Of a stretch of DNA of 64,000 nt, positions 19,656 to 30,214 are shown piece by piece. The DNA comes from Mantis religiosa. Taxonomy: Eukaryota; Arthropoda; Insecta; Mantodea; Mantidae. How positions within the stretch are numbered: the stretch's first letter is position 1; each line of letters opens with the position of its first letter. The position numbers and the translations under genes were made by a program. A model generated the notes under the pieces. The model made no database searches, was not told the origin of the DNA, and saw nothing but the letters and a program-made list of their open reading frames with translations. The DNA lies in the NCBI GenBank assembly GCA_030765055.1, contig JAUKNK010000331.1, positions 496,001-560,000 of the forward strand, written 5' to 3'.

Positions 19656-20329
19656 TCTCAATATAGTGGCAAGCATATGTTTATTACAATCAAATTGAGA
19701 TTATCTCAACATCACTATTTGTAATAAAACAGTATTCTAAGGTACATAATCTTTAATTTTTCTTATGAAATAACTCTATCTGAAATGGTGGACCACACCA
19801 TCCTTTTAGAACACCCTCCAAAATGCACAGGTTTCCTTAACATAGATTGTGATATATATTATCTTGTCTTTCGCTATAAGGGTTGTATACAACCAAACTA
19901 GATTATGTGTTACCTACGTCAGTCATTTTTGGAGAGCTTTCAGCTGACTAAGCTACTATATACTAAAATATCCTTAGACTTTCAAAAATAGGGCACCGTA
20001 CCATACTAGAGCTACCAACACCATATCTCTATATTCCAAGAACTTTATGAGCCACTGTCGTACGTCTGTTGAGGAATAGGAGTATTCATTACATCATTAC
20101 AGTGTTCTCTCTCTTCGCAGGGAACATTGCCCCAGTATCAATAACACCTTTTCACTGCTAACATATTGTTACCTAGGCCAACCCCTCTTTGCTGAGTTAT
20201 TTTCAGAAAAATTTAATGGTTAAAAAATACCTATAATCCCATGCAAAACTGTTGTAAACGATACATAACCTCACCATAAATTATGTAGACATTTTCAAGC
20301 AATCCAGGTTGTAATAATTTTCACCTTTA

Positions 20330-21150
20330 CGATGGTGAGTCAAATGAAAACCTTAAGTTTCTAACAACAAATTGAAATTTCGCGCCATTATCCTGTAAGT
20401 TGGTAAGCCCGCTATAAACAGCATGCAGAATGGCCTGTAGGGGGCAGCATAGTGCAGATGCACACATACTGTCGCAGTATCAGTATAAAGATGGCCGCAT
20501 CATTTGTGACTTGCACCAGGGAACAACAGTGTTCTCTTATTCGGTTTTTGAGTAGTGAAGGTGTGAAACCTATTGAAATTCATCGACGAATGAAGGTTCA
20601 GTATGATGATGCATGTTTGTCACAGCAGCAAGTCTGCGAATGGAGTAGGAAGTTCACAAATAGTGTGATTTCAGTGGAAGATGCTCCATGTCCGACTCCA
20701 CTGAACATTGCAGCAGTGGAAGCCATAGTGAAGGAAACCGCTGAGTGACACTGAATGACATTGCAGCATGTTTACAGATTAGTCATGAATCAGCACACTA
20801 CATTGTGCATGATGTGCTCCAGTTTCACAGTGTTTACATGATGGGTGCCACGGCAGCTGACTCCTGAAATGAGAGAATGACATGTTGATGCTTGTGAAGA
20901 ACTTCTTTGGCGCTTTGAACAAGAAGTTGATGGCTTCCTTGCAAGATTCGTTACTGGGGACAAAAACTGGGTTCACTTCCAGCAACCAGAAATGAAGAGA
21001 GCGAGCAAGCAATGGCGCTATCCCTCGTCACCAAAACCAAAGAAGTTTCAAATAGAACCATCAGCAGGGAAGGTTATGCTGACTCTCTTTTGGGACGAAA
21101 AGGCATCACTTTGGAGCATTACATGCCTAGAGGGCAATATCCCATTTTAC
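20330..21150 (+). pseudogene. mariner-like transposase relic
   Basis: Starts at MAASFVTCTREQQCSLIRFL with the mariner N-terminal HTH (EGVKPIEIHRRMKVQYDDACLSQQQVCEW), followed by an AAVEAIVKE segment. Then, across frameshifts, come the RWVPRQLTPE-like linker, a TGDKNWVH-like block (normal family form GDETWVH, so the catalytic Glu/Asp context is altered) and TLFWDEK. The C-terminal third is missing, cut at about 21150 where PLE-N begins. Confidence 0.8.
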
Positions 21151-21154
21151 TAAA

Positions 21155-22110
21155 TGTTTATTAAAACCCAGCCCCTTAAAACAGGAATTACAGCACCTGA
21201 GACTCACTTTCTGTCAAAATGGCTACTCCCAATATGACGTTGAAGCCTTGATCTCCAAAGCTAGAAAAGGAAAACCTGTAATACAGCAAACGTCAGATAA
21301 GCCTACTGCTACAGCCTGCATCCCATATGCCGGCAACTTATCCGGCAGAATCAACAGAATTCTCGCCAAATACATCAGGACCATCCACAAGCCACCTCCG
21401 AAGATTAAACATCTGTTGAGACCAGTGAAAGACAAACTGGACTTCCAAGTTCCGGGAGGGTACCACATTCCCTGTGAATGTGGAACACTGTATATAGCAC
21501 AAACCGGAAGGACCCAGAATAAACGAACATGAATGGAGCATTCGTTTAATGCATTGTGAGAAGTCTGGGCTGGCAGAGCATTGTTTTGATAACGACCATA
21601 GAGCCAATTTTCAGGAGACGACCATCTTGGCAAAATGCAACAGTTGCTGAGAGTGGAGAATTAAGAAGGCTTTGGCCATTTCCTCCGAGAGGAGCACGCT
21701 TAATCGTGATGCTGGATTTCAGTTCAGCTCCTCTTGGAAACCGACCATAAAATAGAAATCCGTCAATTTAAGAAGTACAGATCAATACAGCTTGATAATC
21801 AAGTTAAGTAGTTACGTTTCTTTGACACAATTTTCTATACTCACGTCATCTCTTGATCTGGCATTTAATTTATTGAAAAGTCTTTTGTTCACTAATGCAA
21901 ATTTTGATAGTGTTTTGTCTTTGTTTATATTTGTGTTATATCCGGTGTTTCATTTCCCGTTATAACATTTTATAAATATTCTGAAGATGGGAGAGATGCA
22001 CACTACCGAAACGTCAATTTCTAATCATCCTTTCACCTGGCTTACTGCCCGAGAAGAAATTGAGTATACTTGTCGCCAGGAAAGCTTCCGGTCTTATTTC
22101 CCCTTTTACT
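21155..22110 (+). pseudogene. PLE-N (Neptune-like) 3' half, GIY-YIG endonuclease and tail
   Basis: The plus strand encodes the connector (YSQYDVEALISKA..., INRILAKYIRTIHKPPPKIKHLLRPVKDKL) and a GIY-YIG domain in which GIY is GGYHIPCECG and YIG is LYIAQTGRTQ, so the YIG Gly is lost. A stop follows at about 21530, then remains of the C-terminus (GLAEHCFDNDH...) and the PLE-N tail with the hammerhead-like block at 21981. No reverse transcriptase remains. Confidence 0.8.
21981..22031 (+). ncRNA. Degenerate hammerhead-like motif, PLE-N tail
   Basis: CTGAAGA (one core change), GGGAG around AGATGCACA with imperfect CTACC, then GAAACGTC. Probably inactive. Confidence 0.35.
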
Positions 22111-22439
22111 AATTATTAAGAGTAGTGTATAATGCAAGAATACATAAATACTTTGGAAAAGATGAACATTTTTACTTTTAAGACTAATTTAGAATGTCTT
22201 TATTTTAAATGGTCAAAAGGCAGTATTAATGCCATTAATAATGAAAACTATAAACAAATTCAGGGTGCTCCATATATTGTAAAGCAGAAAGATGTATGCT
22301 GTTGATTTTTAATTTATTTAATGATTAAGACATACCAGCTTTTAAATAATAATTAATAGTTACTGAAAAGTTAAGTATGATATTTAACATTGTATAGATG
22401 AGTATGTGTCAACTGTATATTTGAATTATTCTCTTACAG

Positions 22440-22471
22440 AATGAGGACTTCCATTCACTAAAGCTACCAAG
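22440..22471 (+). CDS. Zinc-finger gene 1, coding exon 2 (32 nt micro-exon)
   Basis: A 32-nt exon lies between an acceptor (TTCTCTTACAG ending 22439) and a strong donor (CAAG/GTAAGT from 22472). Read in phase 0 from exon 1 it adds NEDFHSLKLP and leaves two bases (AG). These complete an Arg codon with the first base of exon 3, exactly as the open frame of exon 3 requires. Gene 2 has the equivalent exon at 49883-49938 with the same phases. The exon is found by splice logic and paralogy, since it is too short to stand out alone. Confidence 0.75.
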
Positions 22472-23334
22472 GTAAGTCTGGGCTATGCAGATTTTCCCTA
22501 AATCTTAAATGTTTTAGACTTGCTTACATACAGCATATGGAAAGAATCCCAAACAATACTTAGTTGTTTGTACCACAATTAAATTTTGCAAGTAAAGGAA
22601 CGTACTGAAAATGAGATGCAATACAGCAAACCTCAGCTTGATACAGTTCATACTAAAGTAAATGTGATTATACAAAATTCAGTGAGACTGACGGAGACTT
22701 AACAGTCTATACATGGCATTCTTCATCACAAGGTTGTAATTCATAAACTACAGTTTTTCTATAATTGATAAATGTTTAGCAGTTGTATGAATAGGGATTT
22801 TTGACACATCCGCTTCCTGGACAACGTGTCTTAGACATTTTGCAGCCATTTAAATTTTTTCCTAGTTTAGAATATTTCTGTGTTGCTTCTTAGGATTAGG
22901 ATTTAGTGATCCTGTACTTAAGTCAGACATTGTTGCTTCCACTATCTGGAATTGCAGCACTGGAAATTTATTTCGAAGATTGTGGCACATGAGATTGATT
23001 CTGGTTTTAAGTATCATGCATAAACATTCTTTGTTCAGAGGTGAATTATTCTTCACTAGGTTCTTCTCTGGACTAATAAGAATAAAGTGAAGTATATCAC
23101 ATGCAACACATGTTTATCTTCAATGAACTTTTATTTTTGAGAAGTACAATGAACTCAAAAGTATTTGCAACTAGAATTGAAGGCATGAAATGGCAGCATT
23201 ATATAACTATTGGCAAGTCATAATGGTGTCCTTAGGAGAAATTAATGTAGCCACTGAAGTGAGGTAAACTATGCATACATACACCCATCTTTAAATGGAA
23301 TACAACAAATTCAAGATACACACTTTATCAATAT
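22472..23334. other. Gene 1 intron 2, first part, nothing recognised
   Basis: Begins with the donor GTAAGT. I see no gene or recognisable repeat. Confidence 0.5.
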
Positions 23335-23398
23335 TGAAAAATGTAAAATAAAAGTGAATTGAGAAGATATTGACACATACTTCACTGACACTGTTTTT

Positions 23399-23440
23399 CA
23401 CAGGACATGTTTCAAGACTTGTTCCATCATCAGTTGATAC
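23399..23440 (-). ncRNA. Hammerhead-ribozyme-like motif, PLE-3 minus tail
   Basis: Minus strand: CTGATGA, weak stem II, TTGAAACATGTC and CTGTG, as in the 12.3-kb copy. The leading stem I base is changed (CAA instead of CAG). Confidence 0.45.
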
Positions 23441-23695
23441 TCAACTAGTGCAGGTTGTAGTGTTTTCCTTCTCTGTGTCATCAGTACGACATGTATTAGT
23501 CAAAAATGTCCGGTGGTGAAGTTACGAAATTCATGATTCTATGACAATTTTTAATTAAAAATAATATTATTAATAACAATTATCATAGAATCACGAATTT
23601 TGAAACTCCACCACTGGGCATCTTTGACAAATACATCATGCCATCTACCAACGACACGGAGAAGAAGGAAAACAGTACAATTTGCAGTAGTCGAA

Positions 23696-23741
23696 ACTCA
23701 GCTGATGATGGGAACAACAGGTCTTGAAATATGTCCTGTGA
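23696..23741 (+). ncRNA. Hammerhead-ribozyme-like motif, PLE-3 plus tail
   Basis: CTCAG (stem I), CTGATGA, a weak stem II, GAAATATGTC with a two-base-pair stem III, then CTG pairing with CAG as stem I. The conserved core order is complete. Confidence 0.5.
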
Positions 23742-23795
23742 AAAACAGTGTGAGTGAAGCAATGTGGCAATTTCTTCTCGATTTACTTTTATTAT

Positions 23796-24320
23796 ATCTT
23801 ATGCTTTATTCAAGTTGTTCTCAGGAAGCAAGCCAGGTGAAAAGACGATTAGAAATCAACGTTTCGGGAGTTTGCATCTCTCCCATCATCAGAAATTTAT
23901 TAAATGTTATAACCACAAATGAATCACAGGATATAACACAAATATAAACAAAGACAAAACACTATCAAAATTCGCATTACTGAACAAAAGACTGTTTTCA
24001 GTAAATTAAATGCCGAGTCAGGAGATGGCCTGTGTATAGAAAATTAATTGGGTCAAAAAAGCGTAACTACTTAACTTGATTATCAAGCTGTATAGATATG
24101 TCCTTAAGTCGACGGATTTCCATTTTAAGGTCGGTTTCCAAGAGAAGCTGAACTGAAATCCAGCATCACGATTAAGCATGCTCCTCTCAGAGGAAATCGC
24201 CAAAATCTCCTTAATTTTCCACTCACAGTGACTTGCATATTGCCAAGATGGTTGTCTCCCGAAAGTTGGCTCTATGGTCATTAACAACTGGAGCATATTT
24301 GTCTCCGGGAAAGCTTCAGG
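23796..24320. mobile_element. PLE-N inverted pair, very asymmetric
   Basis: Minus arm about 23815-24282 (tail plus nuclease C-terminus, related to 8271-8786). The plus arm is only about 24283-24320 (GGGAAAGCTTCAGGTCTTATTT, the terminal block also seen at 22068-22098). It lies directly after the PLE-3 plus tail. Confidence 0.65.
23844..23892 (-). ncRNA. Hammerhead-ribozyme-like motif, PLE-N minus tail (best core of this family)
   Basis: Minus strand: CTGATGA, perfect stem II GGGAG/CTCCC, GAAAC, a bulged stem III (ACG..ATT/AAT..CGT) and GTC. This is the least damaged PLE-N example. Confidence 0.55.
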
Positions 24321-24335
24321 TCTTATTTTATTTTG

Positions 24336-25529
24336 CTTCACTGTTTCTATGCTTCTTTCAATTTTTATACTTTCAATGAAAAATGTGTTGAAGATGTGAT
24401 ACTTTAATGAGAATCATTGTCGCTATATTTTATAAAATAATAATGGAAAATTTGTCATGTAAAGTAAGTTATTCATATTCATGAAAGTCTGTGTTGTACC
24501 CTTGAAATGTGGTGAGATAAATACAATGTTTGGTTTTTTTTTAAGTCTTTTCATTCCCCTAACTCTGTTCAGACAAGAATTTATACTTATGTGAAATTTT
24601 ATAAGTTTATACTAATATTCATTTTAGAGTTGTGCTGTTCTCTCTGTCACCTTACACATTGGGTGGACATTTTGTAGGTTTAAGGGACCTCAGAACATAC
24701 AATAGCAATTGTTGAGTACCTCCTATGCTTGACTTGTTTAAGCGACACAGAATTGCTTACTTTTATTTAGCGGTGTAGAGAAGAAGCTGTAACGCAATAG
24801 CCAAATTCTCATATGTGCATATTACTTAGAATAGTACAAAGTTTGTAGTTCATAAAGTACATGTCAGGAATGCAACATGCTATAGAATCTTCTGTCAAGA
24901 TCTGGCAGAAATCTCAGGAAACCTCTATCTTCTGACATCACGAGAATCTTCTAGATGTCAACTCATTTATATAATAAGGCCTCTTAGTTCAGTTCATGAT
25001 TTGTTGCATTTTTGTGCTGAAACGTCCTGTTGTTTAATCACAGGTATCATCAGTGAAAATTATTATCACTGTTTTCATTTGGAAAGATTATTGGAGAGTA
25101 TTATGTTGGAGCTAATTTAGTTTCTCGATCTGGCTACTCTTTCATCCATGTTTGCTGAAGTATCCCACTGAAATGTAAATAATGAAGTAAGGACATGAGT
25201 AAGCACACTACTAGAAAACATACAATGGTTGTACAGCAAATTTAGTTGCTCATCTTTGAAGCATAACAAAGATGTTATTCAAATGTCTTCCTTCCTACCA
25301 ATGTGCTCAGTGTCATGCAGTTACATCTGTTTTGCAATAGTGAGTTGCAATCTACGTTGAACCTTGCCCTTGCTAGTAGTGCTGCATTGTATAGCCATGC
25401 CTGGCCGCTCTTACACTGCTCAAGGAAATCGGTACGAACATCTTAGCTCTGCTCATCAGTGAAGTTTAGTTAATTTCAGTGTAGCTGTGTTATTTTAATA
25501 CTTTAAAATGAAATTGGACATGCATTTGC
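24336..25529. other. Gene 1 intron 2, nothing recognised
   Basis: No coding similarity; AT-rich. Confidence 0.5.
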
Positions 25530-25650
25530 ATCATCATTTACTAAGTCAAAGTAATCCTATGAAAGAAAATTCCCTAACTCCAGCAGGGACATGAACCCAG
25601 GACCTCTAAACATGGAGGCTTCTTTGCTATAAATGTCAGAACACATAGGC
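25530..25650 (-). mobile_element. Possible SINE remnant
   Basis: The complement has GGTCCTGGGTTCATGTCCCT, which includes a box B-like GGTTCATGTCC, preceded by a tRNA-like head remnant. There is only one copy in the window, so the family is unverified. Confidence 0.35.
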
Positions 25651-25748
25651 AATCCCTTCACTTATTGATAACATACAAAGAGAATCCTTTAGGATTTAGC
25701 TTGCTATTAAAGTAATAATTAACTATTGTAAATATTGCACCATTTCAG

Positions 25749-26790
25749 ATTATGCGCAGAAGCAGTTTCTGATGATAGAAGTGGAAAATCACCATTGCTC
25801 TCTGCTGAAGACTTAAGAAATGATCCAAGTCTCTGTATGCGAAACAATAACGAACCCGGTCATTGTGAAACTATCAAGAATCAAGAAAGTTTCATCACAG
25901 AAATGCCTTCTGTAGAAAAAAATATTTCAAATTCACCTGAGAAACTTGATGGTAATATCTACAGCATGACTTCTTGCTTGACACAAGCAAATTTAATTAA
26001 TGAGGTTAAAAAGCAGATTAAGTGTGAAGTATGTCAGAGGACGTTTACCTTATTATCAAATTTGAAAAGACATTATTTGATCCATGAGGATAGAAGGCCA
26101 CATGAATGTGAAAGTTGTGAAAAGAAATTTATTCGATTGCCAGACCTGAAATCACACAATTTAATTCATGAAGGTAAAAAACCTCACAAGTGTGTAATTT
26201 GTGGGAAGAGATTTACTTATTTGTCATCTTTAAAGTCACATAATTTCATTCACGAAGGGAAAAAACCTTTCAAGTGTGAAATTTGTGAGAAGGAATTTAC
26301 TCGGTTGTCGAATTTGAAAGCACATGATTTATTTCATCAGGGCAAAAAACCCTTCAAATGTGACATTTGTGAGAAGACATTTACTCAGTTATCAAACTTG
26401 AAATCACATAATTTGATAGATGAAGGGAGAAAGCCACATAAGTGTCAAATTTGTGAAATGAGATTTACTCATTTGTCGACTTTGAAATCACATGCTTTAA
26501 TTCATGAGGGTAAAAAACCATTCAAGTGTAAAATTTGTGAGAAGACGTTTACTCAAGTGTCACATTTGTTAAGACATAATTTGATTCATGAGGGCAAAAA
26601 GCCACACAAATGTGATATTTGTGAGAAGAGATTTACTCAACTGGCACATTTAAAAGTTCATAATTTAATTCATGAAGGTAACAAGCCGCACAAATGTGGT
26701 GTTTGTGACAAAAAGTTTACTCAGTTATCAGGATTGAATAGACATAGTTTAACTCATGAAGGTAAAAAAACTACAAAGGTGAGAAGCTAA
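25749..26790 (+). CDS. Zinc-finger gene 1, coding exon 3 (nine C2H2 fingers)
   Basis: Last coding exon, after the acceptor CACCATTTCAG (ending 25748). It encodes protein residues about 164-510: LCAEAVSDD, a roughly 90-residue acidic/polar linker, then nine tandem C2H2 fingers from about residue 256 to near the stop at 26790. Linkers are HEGKKPHKC-like instead of the canonical TGEKP. Helix contact positions (-1,2,3,6) read L-S-N-R, R-P-D-S, Y-S-S-S, R-S-N-A, Q-S-N-S, H-S-T-S, Q-S-H-R, Q-A-H-V, Q-S-G-R. Finger 5 ends HNLID, so its last zinc ligand His is Asp and it probably folds poorly. The total product is 510 aa, presumably a nuclear DNA-binding protein; its target is unknown. A SINE-D copy begins about 30 bp after the stop. 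Confidence 0.9.
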
Positions 26791-26821
26791 TGAGGGAAAA
26801 TATACTCTATATACAAATCTG

Positions 26822-27300
26822 ATTTGATGGATTGGATTATGGTGTGGAGGGGATTTGGCACTGCGACCAGTCTTCGTCTATACTGGACAACTTCGGCAGA
26901 AAGGTTGAGGCCAGAGGAGACAGGAGGACGTCCCAAGGAGCCATGCCAGTGCAGAGGGCAAGGTACTTTAATTCAGCGGCTGGAAACTCCCTGGCAGACC
27001 AGTACAACCTGTATCCTACTCATCGTGTTCCGGAAACAGCCTACAAGGTTGGTCCGGAAACCTTCCTACCAGAGGAAGAAATTTTTCTGAGAGCATACCA
27101 TCCTGCGATGCTGCGCCGATACTCCCACCGACACTTCTAGCCTGAGACCACCAGATGAGAGATGATTTGAAATGATAATGGAGATGACATGGAGGGACAG
27201 AAAATTCGGGGAATTTTATTAGCTTACCCAGCATTGTCCGGTGGCCCTGGAAAACCATGAAAAATACTCATGGGTCAGGTAGATCAGCCACAGGAAACAA
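26822..27300 (-). mobile_element. SINE-D-related repeat in gene 1 downstream region
   Basis: Shares with 55985-56330 and 57160-57755 the blocks GACACTTCTA.CCTGA, GAGAGCATACCATCCT and CCAGAGGAAGA. Its 5' (right) end is tRNA-like but decayed. It starts about 30 bp after the gene 1 stop, so it probably contributes to the 3' UTR. Confidence 0.65.
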
Positions 27301-27559
27301 ATCTGATACTATACCATGTATGGTAAAGCGATGTGTACCAGAAAAATGGCGAACAACAGAGATGTTTTATGTGAGCTTATCATGCATACACGGTGAGCCC
27401 AGTGTGTCTACACTCTGGTTAGATACAACATGTCATACATCAGCAGGTACAAGATATCGTGTGTGTGTTTTTTTATTTTAAAAATGGATTAATAACATGC
27501 CCTATTACAAGTAATTTCACTTCACAAATCCTATTGAGTTACAGAATTTTTGAAAATCT

Positions 27560-27960
27560 GTCAAATATTTTGATACAAGCTGGTGTGCATTCGCTGACCA
27601 GCTTCTTCCTTTTTAACTAACTTCTCTAAATTTGGTTCTTTGTTGTACTTCTGGGCTTTCATATATTATGTGATGTTCCGTTTGGTGTCCTTTGTTGCAT
27701 GAACATGTAGGGTTATTTGCGATGTGCAATCTGTGTTTGTATGAATTGGTTTTTCCATGTCCTGTAGTTAGAGGTGTAAAACACAGCATGAGTGACAGAT
27801 TCACCTTGGATCTCTCTCTAATGGAGGGGAAGAAACTCCTTGTTATTGCTCCTTTGATTGTGTTGTTCCATCTGTTCTGCCAATCCTATATTCCTTTTTC
27901 TCTAATTTTTGCTTTGATTGTAGATTTTGGAATCCTGTTATAAACTGTTTCTATTCCTGT
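27560..27960 (-). pseudogene. LINE ORF2 C-terminal fragment (RNase H-type LINE end)
   Basis: The minus strand encodes TTGHGKTNSYKHRLHIANNPTCSCNKGHQTEHHIIYE, the Cys/His-rich end typical of insect LINEs of the I/Jockey/R1 group, where TGHG precedes a CxC..H..H zinc motif. Flanking sequence shows related residues upstream, but the polymerase is absent. Confidence 0.7.
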
Positions 27961-28659
27961 TTCTTTTCCTGCTTGCTTTGCTTGTGTGTGTATGTACATG
28001 CATGTGAGAAGAGACAAGGTCAAAGAAGAGGGAACCAAAATCCCTTGGTAATTTGTCTGTAGATACTGCTGATGAATTTACCTTTAGCACTTTAATCCTC
28101 CATGTACAAAGGCAGTAGTTGTGTATCTCATTTCCATATCATGTTTTGCATTCAGTAACTATGTTGGAGGGGAGTGATTTATGTGATGTAAACTAAAATT
28201 ATGAATGTCATTTTTATTTGTATTTTCATTCAGATTCATCTTATTAAACTAACATAACATTGTGTTTCATTAGTAATTGCAGTAATATCTAAAATTTTAT
28301 ACACAATTTTGTATAGCTTAACATTGTGATGCATGTAAATTATGTGTTTATATATTATATTACGCCAATAGTCTGTTTCTACAGATAGAAACTTAGTTGT
28401 TTTATCATGTACTTCCTATAATAATGAGAGAACTTATTTTATATGAAAAGGTTTTCATTAAAGCCAGAGTATTTTTTATGAACTAAAAGAATTTATAATT
28501 ATTGGGAAAACGTTTGGATTACTGAAACAAAAAGAAGGGATTGTACTGTGCTCATATCTGTATTAATTCATTATTTACTCAATTTGTATGTGTAGTAAAC
28601 AGGTCTTTCGGTTTTCCGATAACATAATGTCAAAGTGTCCCTGCTTTTTAATTTCAGAA
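27961..28659. other. Intergenic, nothing recognised
   Basis: AT-rich; no gene or repeat recognised. Confidence 0.5.
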
Positions 28660-29093
28660 TCGGATCCCTACCTATGAGAGCATTTTTTTCCAAGACTGGT
28701 TCGTTATGCATTCTAATCTCACACCATTGTAGGGTGCATTGTTATCACGAGGACACTATTTGCTAGTAATTTAGTGAGAACCTTTTCAGAGGAGCTGAGA
28801 ACGTCACCATTAATTTCCTCGTGATATTCTCTGGTTGTTTTTAATACGAACACAAGTTCACCACTTTCGACGAAACCATCCTCACTTCCTATGTGTAAAA
28901 CTAGTAAGCGTTTAGGATTTTTAAACCTTATACATAAGCCTAATTGAAATGCCAGCTTTCTTGAAGTTACAGGGATGTCAGCCGATGCTTTGCTTGTCGT
29001 GGGGCTGGTATTAACCCACGTCTCAGCCAAATACACAATTTACGAGTTTTTCGGAGTTCTTTCATTTTACGCTGAAAATCTCTCCAACATCAA

Positions 29094-29150
29094 GTGGGTG
29101 AGTGTGTGGTGTTTTAGGGCCCGTCGACAACAAGGTCATTTGGGCCCGAC
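29094..29150 (-). mobile_element. Micro-retroposon (57 bp), copy 2
   Basis: The minus strand begins GTCGGGCCCAAATGACC, continues with TTGTTGTCGACGGGCCC and AAAACACC and ends in a CACACTCACCCAC tail. It is flanked by a perfect 15-bp duplication, TCTCTCCAACATCAA, at 29079-29093 and 29151-29165, inside transposase-derived sequence. It has no tRNA-like part. Confidence 0.9.
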
Positions 29151-29165
29151 TCTCTCCAACATCAA

Positions 29166-29570
29166 TTATCTCTGATAGAGTCAACATGAGAAATTCAATT
29201 CCACGGCCGGGATTTGAACCACGGATCTCCTGGTTTCCGTCCAGTCGCTCTAACCCATTCAGCTACCATGATGAAGTCTGGGACTCAAGTACTTACGTTA
29301 GTAAGTCGCCACAAACTGTGTATCTCGAATGCGAGAGCCCCTAGTGGTTCACCGGGGAAATATACAACTTAAATGGCGAATTTAATGTCAGGACGGCACG
29401 TTGGCCATGGTAGCTCAATGGGTTGGAGCGACTGGACGGAAACCAGGAGATCCGTTCAAATTCCGGCCGTGGCATTGAATTTTTCATGTTGACTTATCTA
29501 TCAAAGACCTTAGACTATATACGGCTAGTGTGTAGAAATGATTAATTTCCATCAATTAACTAATTAAGTA
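29166..29570. mobile_element. SINE-A head-to-head inverted pair
   Basis: Minus copy 29170-29270 (tRNA-like part only) abuts a nearly complete plus copy 29271-29566 beginning GATGAAGTCTGGGACTC and ending ATCAATTAACTAA. TATCTCTG on both sides may be a short target duplication. Confidence 0.75.
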
Positions 29571-30059
29571 TCTCTGTCCACAATGACGCTTTTTCCGCTA
29601 ACAAATTTGAAACCAATCTCCAGGAGCAGTTTGTGGAGGGAACATTTCGAAGGTCGGGATCAGAATTAACTGCCGACAGCACTTTATTTTAATAGTTCCA
29701 TTGTTCACAAAGAACTGGTTAACTTTTCACCACTTCTTCAATAGCAAATACTTGAAATTCATGATAGAACTTAAGAACATTCAACATGTTCTATGTTATT
29801 GTCCTTTCACCACTTCGTAACAGTTTTCCCACTTATGTTTAATAACACTCGCTCGTTCCGCCATGCAGTTTTGGTTTTTCATTGTTCCCACCTTTCCCAG
29901 CATGAAGTTATGCCATCTGAGCTAGGCTAGTTAAAAATCCACGCTGTGTACAGTTTTATATTTGAACTATGCTTAGTACATAATTTGTTCTTTACAAAAA
30001 TTAAATGAATACATCTCAATATCTTTCATCTCTTTTGGGCAAATTTATTTATAAGTTCA

Positions 30060-30125
30060 ATTGAAACACACGTAAATATGGCTTTTCCAAGGATCTTCAA
30101 ACTTTGATACCGATATGCTGATGAA
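30060..30125 (+). mobile_element. Small PLE reverse-transcriptase scrap
   Basis: About 60 bp encode AFPRIFKL, a stop, then YRYADEI, matching the catalytic YRYVDDIF region of PLE-2, with the second Asp changed to Glu. Confidence 0.5.
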
Positions 30126-30162
30126 ATTGAGTAGCATTTAACGCCGCTTCTACTAGATAAGG

Positions 30163-30214
30163 GGGCCCAAATGACCTTGTTGTCGACGGGCCCTTAAACA
30201 CCACACACTCACAC
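30163..30214 (+). mobile_element. Micro-retroposon (52 bp), copy 3
   Basis: Starts GGGCCCAAATGACC, contains TTGTTGTCGACGGGCCC, then TTAAACACC and a CACACTCACAC tail. It is flanked by a perfect 14-bp duplication, TCTACTAGATAAGG, at 30149-30162 and 30215-30228, so insertion boundaries are exact. Confidence 0.92.

Larger units (their letters stand above)
17471..20003 (+). mobile_element. pogo/Tigger-like DNA transposon, nearly full length
   Basis: A 2.53-kb element with terminal inverted repeats (GGGTAAGGTGCTCTATTTTT at the left; the right end is the complement of AAAAATAGGGCACCGTACCA) and a TA on each side (17469-17470, 20004-20005). It contains one long transposase frame. The sequence before the ATG resembles an intron end (pyrimidine tract and CAG at 17880-17894). 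Confidence 0.9.
8182..22439 (+). other. Gene 1 intron 1 (14.3 kb)
   Basis: The intron is bounded by GTAAGT at 8182 and CAG at 22437-22439. It contains the PLE-N pair, SINE-A/B nests, a mariner relic, PLE-3, another mariner relic, a terminal-inverted-repeat element, the pogo/Tigger transposon, a third mariner and a PLE-N fragment, all listed separately. Confidence 0.7.
23335..23795. mobile_element. PLE-3 tail head-to-head inverted pair
   Basis: Minus arm 23335-23560 and plus arm 23575-23795 both carry the end of the PLE-3 ORF (ATTTTGAAACTCCACCACTG on the plus arm) and the tail with GTGAGTGAAGCAATGTGGC. About 30 bp of AT-rich sequence separates them. The plus tail is followed by a PLE-N pair. 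Confidence 0.8.
28660..29890 (-). pseudogene. IS630/Tc1-type transposase relic, N-terminal half, with nested SINEs
   Basis: The minus strand carries, in order, a possible start MAERASVIKHKWEN near 29880, a KLLLEIGFKF segment near 29600, MLERF and IVYLAETWVNTSPTTSK (normally YLDETWVN, so the first catalytic Asp is Ala), LVLHIGSEDGFV, EYHEEINGDV and LLANSVLVI before the second Asp. The C-terminal half is missing. The micro-retroposon at 29094-29150 and the SINE-A pair at 29166-29570 interrupt it. A copy of the complementary C-terminal half lies on the plus strand at 30430-31061. Confidence 0.75.

Noticed and set aside
29400..29480. tRNA gene candidates (also 9390, 16020, 49450, 50890)
   Set aside because: Box A and box B are present but cloverleaf arms do not hold, copies are repeated with target-site duplications, and they continue into SINE bodies.
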